A stretch of 64,000 nucleotides of DNA from Candidatus Sphingomonas colombiensis (GTDB lineage: Bacteria; Pseudomonadota; Alphaproteobacteria; Sphingomonadales; Sphingomonadaceae): NCBI GenBank assembly GCA_029202845.1, contig CP119315.1, positions 2,201,001 through 2,265,000 on the forward strand, written 5' to 3'. Made by a program: the position numbers and the translations under genes. The notes beneath the pieces were generated by a model. That model saw nothing but the letters and a program-made list of their open reading frames with translations. It was not told the origin of the DNA and did not search any database. Within the stretch, counting starts at the first letter, position 1, and the number at the start of each line of letters is the position of its first letter. Below are positions 1 to 8,049 of this stretch, piece after piece.

Positions 1-273
1 GGGCAGGTCATCGGGAATCGTGAAATCACTGGTCTTGAACGCGCGCGCCAGCGCGCCGCGCAGCTTGCCCTTCGGCCCCGCCGCGGCGGCGAGTTCCGCC
101 TGCGTGACGCCGATCCAGGCGCCGCGTCCCGGCGCCTTGGCGCGGACATCGGGCAGCACCCGTCCATCCGGCCCGAGCGCGAGGCGCACGAGCGTGTCGC
201 GCGCCGCGTGCTCGCGGCCGAGGATGCAGGTCCGGGTAGGCTCCGCTAGTTTCTCATTGCGAGGGTTCCGCAT
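1..273 (-). CDS. rnpM: RNase P modulator / YlxR (DUF448) RNA-binding protein, 3' end outside window
   Basis: The frame opens at an ATG at 273 and is still open at position 1, so only about the first 91 residues are present. They match the YlxR/DUF448 fold: a basic N-terminus, RTCILGR at residues 14-20, a RLALGPDGRVLPD strand and the PGRGAW turn at 48-53. In this family the domain binds RNA, and in Bacillus it modulates RNase P. Many alphaproteobacterial versions are fused to an L7Ae-like domain, which cannot be judged here. The gene follows nusA, as is usual ahead of infB, but a tautomerase gene separates them. Its start overlaps the tautomerase 3' end by 20 bases, which suggests translational coupling. 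Confidence 0.85.
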   Translation of the reverse strand, partial: MRNPRNEKLAEPTRTCILGREHAARDTLVRLALGPDGRVLPDVRAKAPGRGAWIGVTQAELAAAAGPKGKLRGALARAFKTSDFTIPDDLP

Positions 274-490
274 GAGCGTCTCCCTCAGGCTGGCGGGCGG
301 GGGCGTCGCGATCGGCGATCAGGATGCCGGCGCTGGCGTAGTTTTCGGTCGACACTTCCTCGATCACGATCTGCACCGCGGCCGGGTTCTTGCCCAGCCG
401 CGAGACGAGCGAAGCGGTGACGTCGGCCACCAGCCCCGCCTTCTGCTCCTTGGTCACGGAGCCTGCCAATCGGATCGAGACGAACGGCAT
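254..490 (-). CDS. 4-oxalocrotonate tautomerase family protein
   Basis: This 78-residue protein begins Met-Pro-Phe-Val. In the tautomerase superfamily the initiator Met is removed and the exposed Pro1 is the catalytic base. The body (VTKEQKAGLVADVTASLV, then GKNP and VIEEVSTENY) follows the 4-OT beta-alpha-beta pattern. It is slightly longer than the usual 60-70 residues because of a polar tail rich in Asp, Glu and Pro. Its ATG overlaps the nusA stop as TGATG, and its end overlaps the start of the YlxR gene, so it is embedded in the rimP-nusA-infB operon. The physiological substrate is unknown; the family interconverts keto and enol forms of 2-oxo acids. The domain call is firm, the role is not. 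Confidence 0.85.
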   Translation of the reverse strand: MPFVSIRLAGSVTKEQKAGLVADVTASLVSRLGKNPAAVQIVIEEVSTENYASAGILIADRDAPARQPEGDAHAEPSQ

Positions 491-2115
491 CAGGCTTCCG
501 AGGCCTCCGTCGCTTCGCCGTCATCATTGCCGGCGGCGGCGTCTTCATCCTCGAACCAATGCGCGCGGGCGGCCATGATGATCTCATTGCCCTGCTCGTC
601 GGACAGCGCATATTCGGCGAGCACGCCGCCCTTATGCTCCGGCTTGCGCGGTGCATCGTCGTTGCGGCGGCGCGGCTCCTGGCGCTTCTTCTCGACCAGT
701 TCGTCGGTCGCGAGATCGGCCAGATCGTCGAGCGTCTTGATCCCGGCCTTGCCGAGCGTGACCAGCATCGCTTCGGTCATATAAGGCAGTTCGGCCAGCG
801 CATCCTCGACGCCCAGCGCGCGGCGTTCGTCGCGTGCGGCGGCCTCGCGGCGCTCCAGCGCTTCCTGCGCGCGGCTCTGCAGTTCCTGCGCGAGATCCTC
901 GTCGAAACCTTCGATCCCCGCCAGTTCGTCCAGCTCGACGTAGGCGACTTCCTCCAGCTCGCCGAAGCCTTCGGCGACCAGCAGCTGGGCCAGCGTCTCG
1001 TCCACGTCCAGTTCGTTCTGGAACAGTTCGGAGTTGCGGACGAATTCCTGCTGACGCTTCTCGCTCGCGTCGGTTTCGGTCAGGATGTCGATCGCCTTGG
1101 CGGTGAGCTGCGAGGCGAGTCGCACGTTCTGGCCGCGACGGCCGATCGCCAGCGAAAGCTGATCGTCGGGCACCACCACTTCGATGCGATCTTCTTCCTC
1201 GTCGATCACCACGCGGCTGACGTTCGCCGGCTGGAGCGCGTTGACGACGAAGGTCGCGGTGTCGGGCGACCAGGGGATGATGTCGATCTTCTCGCCCTGC
1301 ATTTCCTGCACGACGGCCTGGACGCGGCTGCCCTTCATGCCGACGCAGGCGCCGACCGGATCGATGCTCGAATCATGCGAGATCACGCCGATCTTGGCGC
1401 GGCTGCCCGGATCGCGGGCGGCGGCCTTGATCTCGATGATGCCGTCGTAGATTTCCGGCACTTCCTGCGCGAACAGCTTCTTCATGAAATCGGGATGCGC
1501 GCGGGAAAGGAAGATCTGCGGCCCGCGATTTTCGCGCACCACCTTCAGGATCAGGCTGCGGATACGATCGTTGACGCGCACCACTTCGCGCGGGATCTGC
1601 GCGTCGCGGCGGATCACGCCCTCGGCGCGGCCGAGATCGACTACGACATGGCCGAATTCGACGCGCTTGACGACGCCGGTGATGATCTCGCCGGCGCGAT
1701 CCTTGAATTCCTCGAACTGGCGCTCGCGCTCCGCGTCACGCACCTTCTGGAAGATGGTCTGCTTCGCGGCCTGCGCCTGGATGCGGCCGAATTCGATCGG
1801 GGGCAGGGGATCGACGAGGAAGTCGCCCACCACAGCGCCGGCCTGAAGCTTCTGCGCGCCCTTCAGGTCGACCTGCTTGTAGATATCGTCGACCAGCTCA
1901 ACCACCTCGACGACGCGCCACAGGCGCAGATCGCCGTTGCTCGCATCGAGCTTGGCGCGAATGTCCATTTCCTGGCCATAACGGGTGCGCGCGGCACGCT
2001 GGATCGCGTCTTCCATCGCCTCGATGACGATCGCCTTGTCGATCATCTTCTCGCTGGCGACGGAATTCGCGATCGCGATCAGCTCAGCCCGGTTAGCAGT
2101 CACGCCGGTGGCCAT
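490..2115 (-). CDS. nusA: Transcription termination/antitermination factor NusA
   Basis: This 541-residue protein binds RNA polymerase and nascent RNA and modulates pausing, termination and antitermination. The visible order is an N-terminal polymerase-binding domain (about 1-130), an S1 domain (about 135-200, with GEIITGVVKRVEFGHVVVDL), two KH domains (GACVGMKGSRVQAV, then AIGRRGQNVRLA) and two C-terminal helix-hairpin-helix-like acidic repeats (about 365-500). The last 40 residues are acidic. The ATG at 2115 shares a base with the rimP stop (TAATG), which supports translational coupling. The length fits alphaproteobacterial NusA. Confidence 0.97.
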   Translation of the reverse strand: MATGVTANRAELIAIANSVASEKMIDKAIVIEAMEDAIQRAARTRYGQEMDIRAKLDASNGDLRLWRVVEVVELVDDIYKQVDLKGAQKLQAGAVVGDFLVDPLPPIEFGRIQAQAAKQTIFQKVRDAERERQFEEFKDRAGEIITGVVKRVEFGHVVVDLGRAEGVIRRDAQIPREVVRVNDRIRSLILKVVRENRGPQIFLSRAHPDFMKKLFAQEVPEIYDGIIEIKAAARDPGSRAKIGVISHDSSIDPVGACVGMKGSRVQAVVQEMQGEKIDIIPWSPDTATFVVNALQPANVSRVVIDEEEDRIEVVVPDDQLSLAIGRRGQNVRLASQLTAKAIDILTETDASEKRQQEFVRNSELFQNELDVDETLAQLLVAEGFGELEEVAYVELDELAGIEGFDEDLAQELQSRAQEALERREAAARDERRALGVEDALAELPYMTEAMLVTLGKAGIKTLDDLADLATDELVEKKRQEPRRRNDDAPRKPEHKGGVLAEYALSDEQGNEIIMAARAHWFEDEDAAAGNDDGEATEASEA

Positions 2116-2648
2116 TATTCGGTTTCCTCTGCTTCGATTTCTTCTTCCGCACCCTCGGCAGAGAGCGGGACGGTTGCCTGGATAAGCTTGTCGGTCAGCA
2201 CCAATTTGGCGTCGACCACACTGGCGAAGGGAACATGCGCGACGACGCCGCTTTTCTGGACGATCGCGATCGTCTCGCCTTCGAGCCCGGCGAGTTCGCC
2301 CTTGAACTGTTTCTGCCCGTCGATCGGCGCGCTGAGCACGATCCGCGCCTCATGGCCGGACCAGTCGGCGAAATCGCCGAGCCGGGTCAGCGGGCGATCG
2401 ATGCCGGGGGAGGAGACCTCCAGCCGATAGGCATCCTCGATCGGGTCTTCGCGGTCGAGCACATCGGAAATGCGGCGTGAAAGCTCCGCGCAATCGTCGA
2501 TGGTCAGCTGCCGCGTCTCCGGGCGCTCCGCCATCACCTGCAACGTGCGTTCGTCGCCCCGGCCCATCATGCGGACGCGCACGAGTTCGAAGCCGAGTGC
2601 TTGCGCCTCGGGTGCGATCAATCCGGTCAATACGGCGAGATCCGCCAT
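2115..2648 (-). CDS. rimP: Ribosome maturation factor RimP
   Basis: RimP (177 residues) is needed for maturation of the 30S subunit. The recognised parts are the N-terminal alpha/beta domain (LGFELVRVRM, then the conserved YRLEVSSPGIDRPL block near residues 83-96) and a C-terminal SH3-like domain ending in a Glu-rich tail. The frame is open further upstream, but homology begins at MADLAVLTGLI, so the ATG at 2648 is chosen. The gene is first in the rimP-nusA operon and overlaps nusA by one base. The 172 bases upstream, shared with the divergent dehydrogenase gene, should hold both promoters. Confidence 0.95.
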   Translation of the reverse strand: MADLAVLTGLIAPEAQALGFELVRVRMMGRGDERTLQVMAERPETRQLTIDDCAELSRRISDVLDREDPIEDAYRLEVSSPGIDRPLTRLGDFADWSGHEARIVLSAPIDGQKQFKGELAGLEGETIAIVQKSGVVAHVPFASVVDAKLVLTDKLIQATVPLSAEGAEEEIEAEETE

Positions 2649-2820
2649 CGGTGCTCCGCGCATGAGTGGTTGCCGCCGCGAGGCAGGCCCCGCGACCTCT
2701 TCATCTGGCGATGTAGAGAAAGCACGGGCGATATATGACGAACCCGGCGATGACGCAAGCTGGCAACCGCGCGGCGATAATGTGTTAGGCGATGCGACGT
2801 TAAATCGCCGGGAGAGCCAC

Positions 2821-4053
2821 ATGATTCGCCGCTATCCGTTTGCCCTTATGTTGCTGATCGGCACGGCCTGTTCGGCGCAGCAGGCGGTCGACCCGCAAGC
2901 CATGAAGGGGCCGCAGGGGCCACAGCCGCCGGGCGCGAACAATCCCGTGCCAAAGGATTCGCCGGCCGAACCGGGGATCAAAAACATTCCCGCGACGTCC
3001 GGCCAAGCGAATCTGCCGCTCACCCCGCCGCCATTCACCGTCACGCAGATCGGCGCGTTCACCCAGCCGGTGGCGATCGCGATGCTGCCCGATGGCGCTG
3101 CGCTGATCACCGAGAAGCCGGGCGCGCTCAAGCTGCGTGCGGCAGACGGCAAGGTTACCGATGTGGCGGGCGTGCCGGCGGTGAAGCTGAGCAGCCAGGG
3201 TGGCTTGCTCGGCGTCGCGCTCGCGCCCGATTTCGCGGCCAGCCACACCATCTACCTCAGTTATTCCGAGCCGCGCCCGAATGGCGGAGCGAGTCTCGCG
3301 CTGATGAAGGCGGCGTTCGACGGCGCGAAGCTCAGCGGCCAGCGAGTTATCTGGCGCGCGGGCTCCGATGGTCCGGGCGAGCAGTTCGGCGGCGCGATCA
3401 CCTTTGCGCCCGACGGCAAGTCGCTGTTCCTGTCCTCCGGCGAGCGCCAGCGTTTCACCCCGGCGCAGGATCCGAATCAGGCGCTCGGCAAGATCGTTCG
3501 CCTGACGCTCGACGGCGCGGCATGGCCGGGCAATCCGCATTACAAGGCGGGCGGCGTCCGCGCGCAGACCTGGACGCTCGGGCATCGCAATCCCTACGGT
3601 CTCGCCTTCACCACGGATGGAAAGCTGTGGGAGGTCGAGATGGGGCCGAAGGGCGGCGACGAGCTGAACCTGCTCCAGCCGGGCCGCAATTATGGCTGGC
3701 CGGTCGTGTCGAACGGCATCAATTATTCCGGCGCGCCGATCCCGGCGCACCCGTCGAAGCCGGAGTTCGCGGAGCCGGCTTTGTGGTGGACGCCGACCAT
3801 CTCGCCCGGCGGGCTGATCGCCTATTCGGGCGCGATGTTCCCGCAGTACAAGGGCTCGCTGATGATCGCGGGCATGTCCGGCAAGGCGCTGGTTCGTGTC
3901 ACCGTCAATGGCGCGAAGGCGACCCCGGCCGACCAATGGGACGTGGGCTTTCGGGTGCGCGGGCTGGCGCAGGCGGCGGACGGCGCGATCTGGTTGCTCG
4001 AGGATGGCTCGCGCGGGGCGGAGGGGCGGCTGTTCCGCCTCAGCGCGAAATGA
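2821..4053 (+). CDS. PQQ-dependent sugar dehydrogenase (glucose/sorbosone dehydrogenase family, YliI-like)
   Basis: This 410-residue secreted or membrane-anchored protein belongs to the six-bladed beta-propeller GSDH family. The N-terminus MIRRYPFALMLLIGTACS looks like a lipoprotein signal with Cys18, although GTAC is an imperfect lipobox. A low-complexity Pro/Gly linker follows to about residue 65. Family landmarks are FTQPVAIAMLPDG, GGLLGVALAPDF, FGGAITFAPDG, LGHRNPYGLAF, EMGPKGGDELN and GRNYGWPV, the last groups surrounding the PQQ and Ca site. The ATG at 2821 follows a GGGAGAG ribosome-binding site. Family members oxidise aldoses to lactones in the periplasm; the real substrate is not predictable. 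Confidence 0.9.
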   Translation: MIRRYPFALMLLIGTACSAQQAVDPQAMKGPQGPQPPGANNPVPKDSPAEPGIKNIPATSGQANLPLTPPPFTVTQIGAFTQPVAIAMLPDGAALITEKPGALKLRAADGKVTDVAGVPAVKLSSQGGLLGVALAPDFAASHTIYLSYSEPRPNGGASLALMKAAFDGAKLSGQRVIWRAGSDGPGEQFGGAITFAPDGKSLFLSSGERQRFTPAQDPNQALGKIVRLTLDGAAWPGNPHYKAGGVRAQTWTLGHRNPYGLAFTTDGKLWEVEMGPKGGDELNLLQPGRNYGWPVVSNGINYSGAPIPAHPSKPEFAEPALWWTPTISPGGLIAYSGAMFPQYKGSLMIAGMSGKALVRVTVNGAKATPADQWDVGFRVRGLAQAADGAIWLLEDGSRGAEGRLFRLSAK

Positions 4054-4140
4054 TCGGCTGATCGCGCGAAACGCGATTGACTCAAATCTCCCGCGCGGTC
4101 AGAGCCTCGCCCATCGTGACCCGGGCAACCGGCAAGGCAC

Positions 4141-4350
4141 ACGCGGGAGAGAGCCGCCCACGCCGCCCTTTCAGGGTGGCAGGGTGGCCGCCGAAGGAGC
4201 AACCACCCCGGAATCTCTCAGGCAAAAGGACCGCACGCGCCAAACGATGCTCTGGAAAGCAGGCATGGCTTTCAGCCGCGCCTCACCGAAGGGGTAACCC
4301 CGCGCGATAACGCCCGGGGGAAGCTCTCAGGTCCCGTGACAGAGGGGGTA
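4141..4350 (+). ncRNA. Tandem glycine riboswitch (two aptamers)
   Basis: The leader of gcvT contains two consecutive glycine aptamers. The first spans about 4141-4234: GCGG (4143-4146) can pair with CCGC (4231-4234) as P1, and the family core GGAATCTCTCAGGCAAAAGGAC is seen at 4209-4230. The second spans about 4249-4345: CTCTG (4250-4254) pairs with CAGAG (4340-4344), and the core GGAAGCTCTCAGGTCCCGTGAC lies at 4319-4340. This layout is the classic cooperative glycine sensor that switches on the glycine-cleavage genes when glycine is abundant. Position, orientation and target gene all agree. Confidence 0.95.
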
Positions 4351-4377
4351 AACGGATCGACAACGGGTAGCACCCCC
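4344..4377 (+). promoter_or_regulatory. Candidate expression-platform hairpin of the glycine riboswitch
   Basis: GGGGGT at 4344-4349 can pair with ACCCCC at 4372-4377 across a 22-base loop. Its first G (4344) is also the last base of the second aptamer's P1, so P1 and this stem compete for that position. The pyrimidine-rich run CCCTTTCTT follows at 4390-4398 and a GGAAG ribosome-binding site near 4400 precedes gcvT. The hairpin could therefore be the ligand-sensitive switch. This is inferred from base pairing alone. Confidence 0.5.
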
Positions 4378-4411
4378 GCGTCCATCGCCCTTTCTTGTCG
4401 GAAGATTTCCC

Positions 4412-5554
4412 ATGAGCGACCAGCGCCCGAGCGACGATAATTACGAAGAGCCGCCGATCCAGACTCTGCCGCTCGATGCCTGGCATCGCGCGAAGGGCGG
4501 CCGCATGGTCGAATTCGCCGGCTATCACATGCCGGTCCAATATGAAGGCATCATGGCCGAGCATCTGTGGACCCGCGAGTCCGCCGGTCTGTTCGACGTC
4601 AGCCATATGGGCCAGCTCACCTTCACCGGCGATAATGTGGTGGGCGCGCTGGAGGCGCTGATGCCCGCCGATATCGCCGGCCTTGCCCTCAATCGCGCGC
4701 GCTATTCGCTGCTGCTCGATGAGGCGGGGGGCATCCTCGACGATCTGATGCTGACGCGTCAGTCGGAGGATCGGATCTATCTCGTCGTCAACGGCGCGAC
4801 CAAATATGACGATATCGGCCATATTATCGAGCATCTGCCCGACGATGTGACGCTCAACCTGATGGACGATCACGCGCTGCTCGCGTTGCAGGGGCCGAAG
4901 GCGGTCGACGTGCTCGCGCGCCTGATCCCCGGCGTCGAGGCACTTGTGTTCATGCAGGCGGCGGCGTTCGAGTGGCAGGGGCATGAACTGTGGATCAGCC
5001 GCTCCGGCTATACCGGCGAGGACGGGTTCGAGATTTCTGTGCCCGCCGAAGTCGCCGAGGCGCTGGCCGATGCGCTGACCGCGCAGCCGGAGGTGAAGCC
5101 GATCGGCCTCGGCGCGCGGGACTCGCTCCGCCTCGAAGCCGGGCTGCCGCTCTATGGTCATGACATGACGCCCGACATCACGCCGGTGATGGCCGATCTC
5201 GGCTTCGCGCTGTTCAAGCGCCGCCGCGAGGAGGGCAATTTCCCCGGTGCCGAGCGCATCCTGCTGGAGCGCGAGAACGGCCCGGTCGCCAAGCGCGTCG
5301 GCCTGCTGGTCGAGGGGCGCCAGCCGGTGCGCGAAGGCGCATCGGTGCTCGATGCCGATGGCAGCGATGTCGGCAAGGTCACGTCGGGCGGCTTCGCGCC
5401 GACGGTCGGCGCGCCGATCGCCATGGCCTATGTGCCGCTCGCGCTCGCCGCCCCCGGCACGCGCGTCCAGCTTACCCAGCGCGGCAAGATCCATGCCGCG
5501 ACCGTTACGGCGATGCCGTTCGTTCCCCACCGTTACTTCCGAGGAGTGAAGTGA
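4412..5554 (+). CDS. gcvT: Glycine cleavage system T protein (aminomethyltransferase)
   Basis: This 380-residue tetrahydrofolate-dependent enzyme takes the aminomethyl group from lipoylated GcvH, releasing ammonia and forming 5,10-methylene-THF. Visible family features are RMVEFAGYHMPVQY near residue 31, GLFDVSHMGQ near 61, the folate-binding region with YTGEDGFEI near 200, LGARDSLRLEAGLPLYGHD near 233, and a C-terminal barrel ending in VPHRYFRGVK. The start is the first ATG after the riboswitch, with a GGAAG ribosome-binding site. It is the first gene of gcvT-gcvH-methyltransferase-gcvPA-gcvPB. The intact length matches the family. Confidence 0.97.
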   Translation: MSDQRPSDDNYEEPPIQTLPLDAWHRAKGGRMVEFAGYHMPVQYEGIMAEHLWTRESAGLFDVSHMGQLTFTGDNVVGALEALMPADIAGLALNRARYSLLLDEAGGILDDLMLTRQSEDRIYLVVNGATKYDDIGHIIEHLPDDVTLNLMDDHALLALQGPKAVDVLARLIPGVEALVFMQAAAFEWQGHELWISRSGYTGEDGFEISVPAEVAEALADALTAQPEVKPIGLGARDSLRLEAGLPLYGHDMTPDITPVMADLGFALFKRRREEGNFPGAERILLERENGPVAKRVGLLVEGRQPVREGASVLDADGSDVGKVTSGGFAPTVGAPIAMAYVPLALAAPGTRVQLTQRGKIHAATVTAMPFVPHRYFRGVK

Positions 5555-5555
5555 G

Positions 5556-5927
5556 ATGAGCCGTTATTTCAGCGAAGACCATGAGTGGATCGATGTCGAC
5601 GGCGAAGTCGGCACGGTCGGCATCTCCGAATATGCGCAGGGCCAGCTTGGCGACATCGTGTTCGTCGACGTGCCCGAAGACGGCAAGGCGCTGTCCAAGG
5701 GCGACGATGCCGCCGTGGTGGAGAGCGTGAAGGCCGCCAGCGATGTCTATTCGCCGGTGTCGGGCACGGTGATCGAGGGCAATCCCGCGCTCGCGGACGA
5801 TCCCGCGCTGGTCAATTCCGATCCGGAAGGCGAGGGCTGGTTCTTCAAGATCACGCTGTCCGATCCGTCGGAGCTTGGGGCGCTGATGGACGAAGCCGCT
5901 TACGAGGCGTTCGTCGCCAAGCTGTGA
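5556..5927 (+). CDS. gcvH: Glycine cleavage system H protein (lipoyl carrier)
   Basis: GcvH (123 residues) shuttles the aminomethyl intermediate between the P and T proteins on a lipoyl arm. The lipoylated lysine is Lys59 in VVESVKAASD. EDHEWI at 7-12 and the flanking hammerhead fold segments GISEYAQGQLGD and VYSPVSGTV are typical. The gene starts one base after the gcvT stop with a GAGTGAG-type ribosome-binding site, and its stop overlaps the GTG start of the next gene (GTGA). Confidence 0.97.
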   Translation: MSRYFSEDHEWIDVDGEVGTVGISEYAQGQLGDIVFVDVPEDGKALSKGDDAAVVESVKAASDVYSPVSGTVIEGNPALADDPALVNSDPEGEGWFFKITLSDPSELGALMDEAAYEAFVAKL

Positions 5928-6691
5928 GCAAGCCGCCCGCCTCGCACTGGGATCCCCAGGCCTATGCCGCCAACGCCGCCTTCGTCCCCGCGATGGGGCT
6001 GCCGGTGGTGGCATTGCTTGGGCCCCGTGCGGGTGAGCGCATCCTCGATATCGGTTGCGGCGATGGCGTGCTGACCGCCGCGATCGCCGCAGCCGGGGCC
6101 GAGGTGATCGGCGTCGATTCCTCGCCCGAGATGATTGCAGCAGCGCGCGAGCGCGGGCTGGACGCACGGGTGATGGGTGGAGAGGCGCTGGATTTCGACG
6201 GCGAGTTCGATGCGGCCTTCTCCAATGCGGCGCTCCATTGGATGCGCGATGCCGCCGCCGTGGCGCGTGGCGTGGCGCGCGCGCTGAAACCCGGCGCGCG
6301 CTTCGTTGGGGAGATGGGCGGCGCCGGCAATGTCGCGACCATCTGGAGCGGGATCGATGCGGAGCTTGCCGCGCGCGGCCTGTCGCTCCCGCCGAGCACG
6401 CTTCACTGGTATCCTGCGGTCGCGGATTTCACCGCCGTCTATGCCGCTGCCGGCTTCACCGACATTTCTGCCGAACTGATCGACCGCCCGACCCCGCTGC
6501 CAAGTGGGGTGAAGGGCTGGATCGCCACTTTTATGACCGGCCCGTTCAATGCTGCCGGGATCGACCCCGCGACCCAAAGCGCGATCGCCGATGCGATCGA
6601 CGCGCGCCTTGCCGACCGACTGCGCGGACCGGACGGTGGCTGGATCGCCGATTATGTCCGTCTGCGCTTCACGATGAGAAAGCCCGCCTGA
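5924..6691 (+). CDS. Class I SAM-dependent methyltransferase inside the gcv operon
   Basis: This 255-residue protein has a Rossmann-type methyltransferase fold. Motif I is ILDIGCGDG (about residues 38-46), followed by VIGVDSSPEMI, a FDAAFSNAALHWM block (motif IV) and an ALKPGARFVGEM strand. The HWDPQAY N-terminus and the aromatic SNAALHW resemble trans-aconitate 2-methyltransferase (Tam) relatives. The GTG start at 5924 overlaps the gcvH stop, and its TGA overlaps the ATG of gcvPA (TGATG), so it is coupled on both sides. No methyltransferase is required for glycine cleavage, so the role is unknown; consumption or sensing of one-carbon units is speculation. Confidence 0.85.
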   Translation: MSKPPASHWDPQAYAANAAFVPAMGLPVVALLGPRAGERILDIGCGDGVLTAAIAAAGAEVIGVDSSPEMIAAARERGLDARVMGGEALDFDGEFDAAFSNAALHWMRDAAAVARGVARALKPGARFVGEMGGAGNVATIWSGIDAELAARGLSLPPSTLHWYPAVADFTAVYAAAGFTDISAELIDRPTPLPSGVKGWIATFMTGPFNAAGIDPATQSAIADAIDARLADRLRGPDGGWIADYVRLRFTMRKPA

Positions 6692-8049
6692 TGCGTTATC
6701 TTCCGCTCACCCAGCCAGATCGCGAAGCGATGCTTGGCGTTATCGGCGCGTCCTCGATCGACGATCTGTTCGTCGACGTGCCCGAATCCGTTCGCCTCAC
6801 CGGCCCGATCGCCGGCCTGCCGAACCATGCCAGCGAACTGGCGGTCGAACGCCACATGACCGCGCTGGCGCGGAAGAATCTGTCGGCAGGGGAGGCGCCG
6901 TTCTTCCTCGGCTGCGGCGCCTATCGCCACCATGTCCCGGCGAGTGTCGATCACCTTATCCAGCGCGGCGAGTTCCTCACCGCCTACACGCCCTATCAGC
7001 CGGAAATCGCGCAGGGCACGTTGCAGATGCTGTTCGAGTTCCAGACGCAGGTCGCGCGCCTGCTGGGCACGGACGTGGCCAACGCCAGCATGTACGACGG
7101 CTCGACCGCGTGCTGGGAAGCGATCGGCATGGCGCGGCGCATCACCAAGCGCGGCAAGGCGATCCTGTCGGGCGGCCTGCATCCGCATTACGTTTCGGTC
7201 GCGAAAACGATGGCGAAATATACCGGCGATGCGCTCGATGTGTCGCTGCCGGTGCTTGGTGCCGAGACCGATCTCGACGCGCTGATCGCGAAGATCGACG
7301 GCGATACCTCGTGCGTCGTCGTGCAATATCCCGATATTCTCGGCCGCATCGCCGATCTGCGCCCGCTGGCTGACGCATGCCACGCGAACAAGGCGCTGCT
7401 GATCGCGGTCGTCACCGAGCCGGTGGCGCTGGGGGCATTGAAGTCGCCGGGCGAGATGGACGCGGATATCGTCGTTGGCGAAGGCCAGTCGATCGGCGTC
7501 GGGCTTCAGTTCGGCGGGCCTTATGTCGGGTTGTTTGGCTGCAAGGACAAATATGTCCGTCAGATGCCGGGGCGCCTGTGCGGCGAGACGGTCGATGCCG
7601 ACGGGCGGCGCGGTTTCGTGCTGACGCTCTCCACGCGCGAACAGCATATCCGGCGCGAGAAGGCGACGTCGAACATCTGCACCAATTCCGGGCTGTGCGC
7701 GCTGGCCTTCTCGATCCACATGACGCTGCTGGGCGAGGCCGGGCTGCGCGCGCTGGCGGCGACCAACCACGCGGCGGCGGTCGTCGCGGCGCAGCGGCTG
7801 GCCAAGGTGCCGGGGGTGCGCGTCGTCAACGACACGTTCTTCAACGAATTCACGCTCGATCTGGGCAAGGAGGCGCGGCCGATCGTCCGCGCGCTGGCCG
7901 ACCAGGGTATTCTCGCAGGCGTGTCGCTCGGGCGGCTCTATCCGGGCGAAGGGAGCCTCGCGAACGGGCTGGTCGTCGCCGTGACCGAAACCGTAACCAT
8001 GGAAGATGTCGAAGCGCTGGCCACGGCGCTTGAGGAGGTGCTGGCATGA
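6691..8049 (+). CDS. gcvPA: Glycine dehydrogenase (decarboxylating) subunit 1
   Basis: This 452-residue alpha subunit forms the split P protein with the next gene. P protein decarboxylates glycine and passes the aminomethyl group to GcvH. Family landmarks are YLPLTQPDREAMLGVIG at the start, LGCGAYRHHVPA near residue 71, the TAYTPYQPEIAQGTLQ block near 97, SMYDGSTA, and CTNSGLCALAF near 330. The PLP lysine is carried by subunit 2, so this subunit is structural. Its last four bases overlap the gcvPB start (ATGA), consistent with equal expression of the two subunits. Confidence 0.97.
   Translation: MRYLPLTQPDREAMLGVIGASSIDDLFVDVPESVRLTGPIAGLPNHASELAVERHMTALARKNLSAGEAPFFLGCGAYRHHVPASVDHLIQRGEFLTAYTPYQPEIAQGTLQMLFEFQTQVARLLGTDVANASMYDGSTACWEAIGMARRITKRGKAILSGGLHPHYVSVAKTMAKYTGDALDVSLPVLGAETDLDALIAKIDGDTSCVVVQYPDILGRIADLRPLADACHANKALLIAVVTEPVALGALKSPGEMDADIVVGEGQSIGVGLQFGGPYVGLFGCKDKYVRQMPGRLCGETVDADGRRGFVLTLSTREQHIRREKATSNICTNSGLCALAFSIHMTLLGEAGLRALAATNHAAAVVAAQRLAKVPGVRVVNDTFFNEFTLDLGKEARPIVRALADQGILAGVSLGRLYPGEGSLANGLVVAVTETVTMEDVEALATALEEVLA

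Noticed and set aside
559..2430. Long open frame of 623 codons on the plus strand opposite nusA and rimP
   Set aside because: nusA and rimP are unmistakable on the minus strand; the antisense frame has no recognisable domain and arises from high GC.
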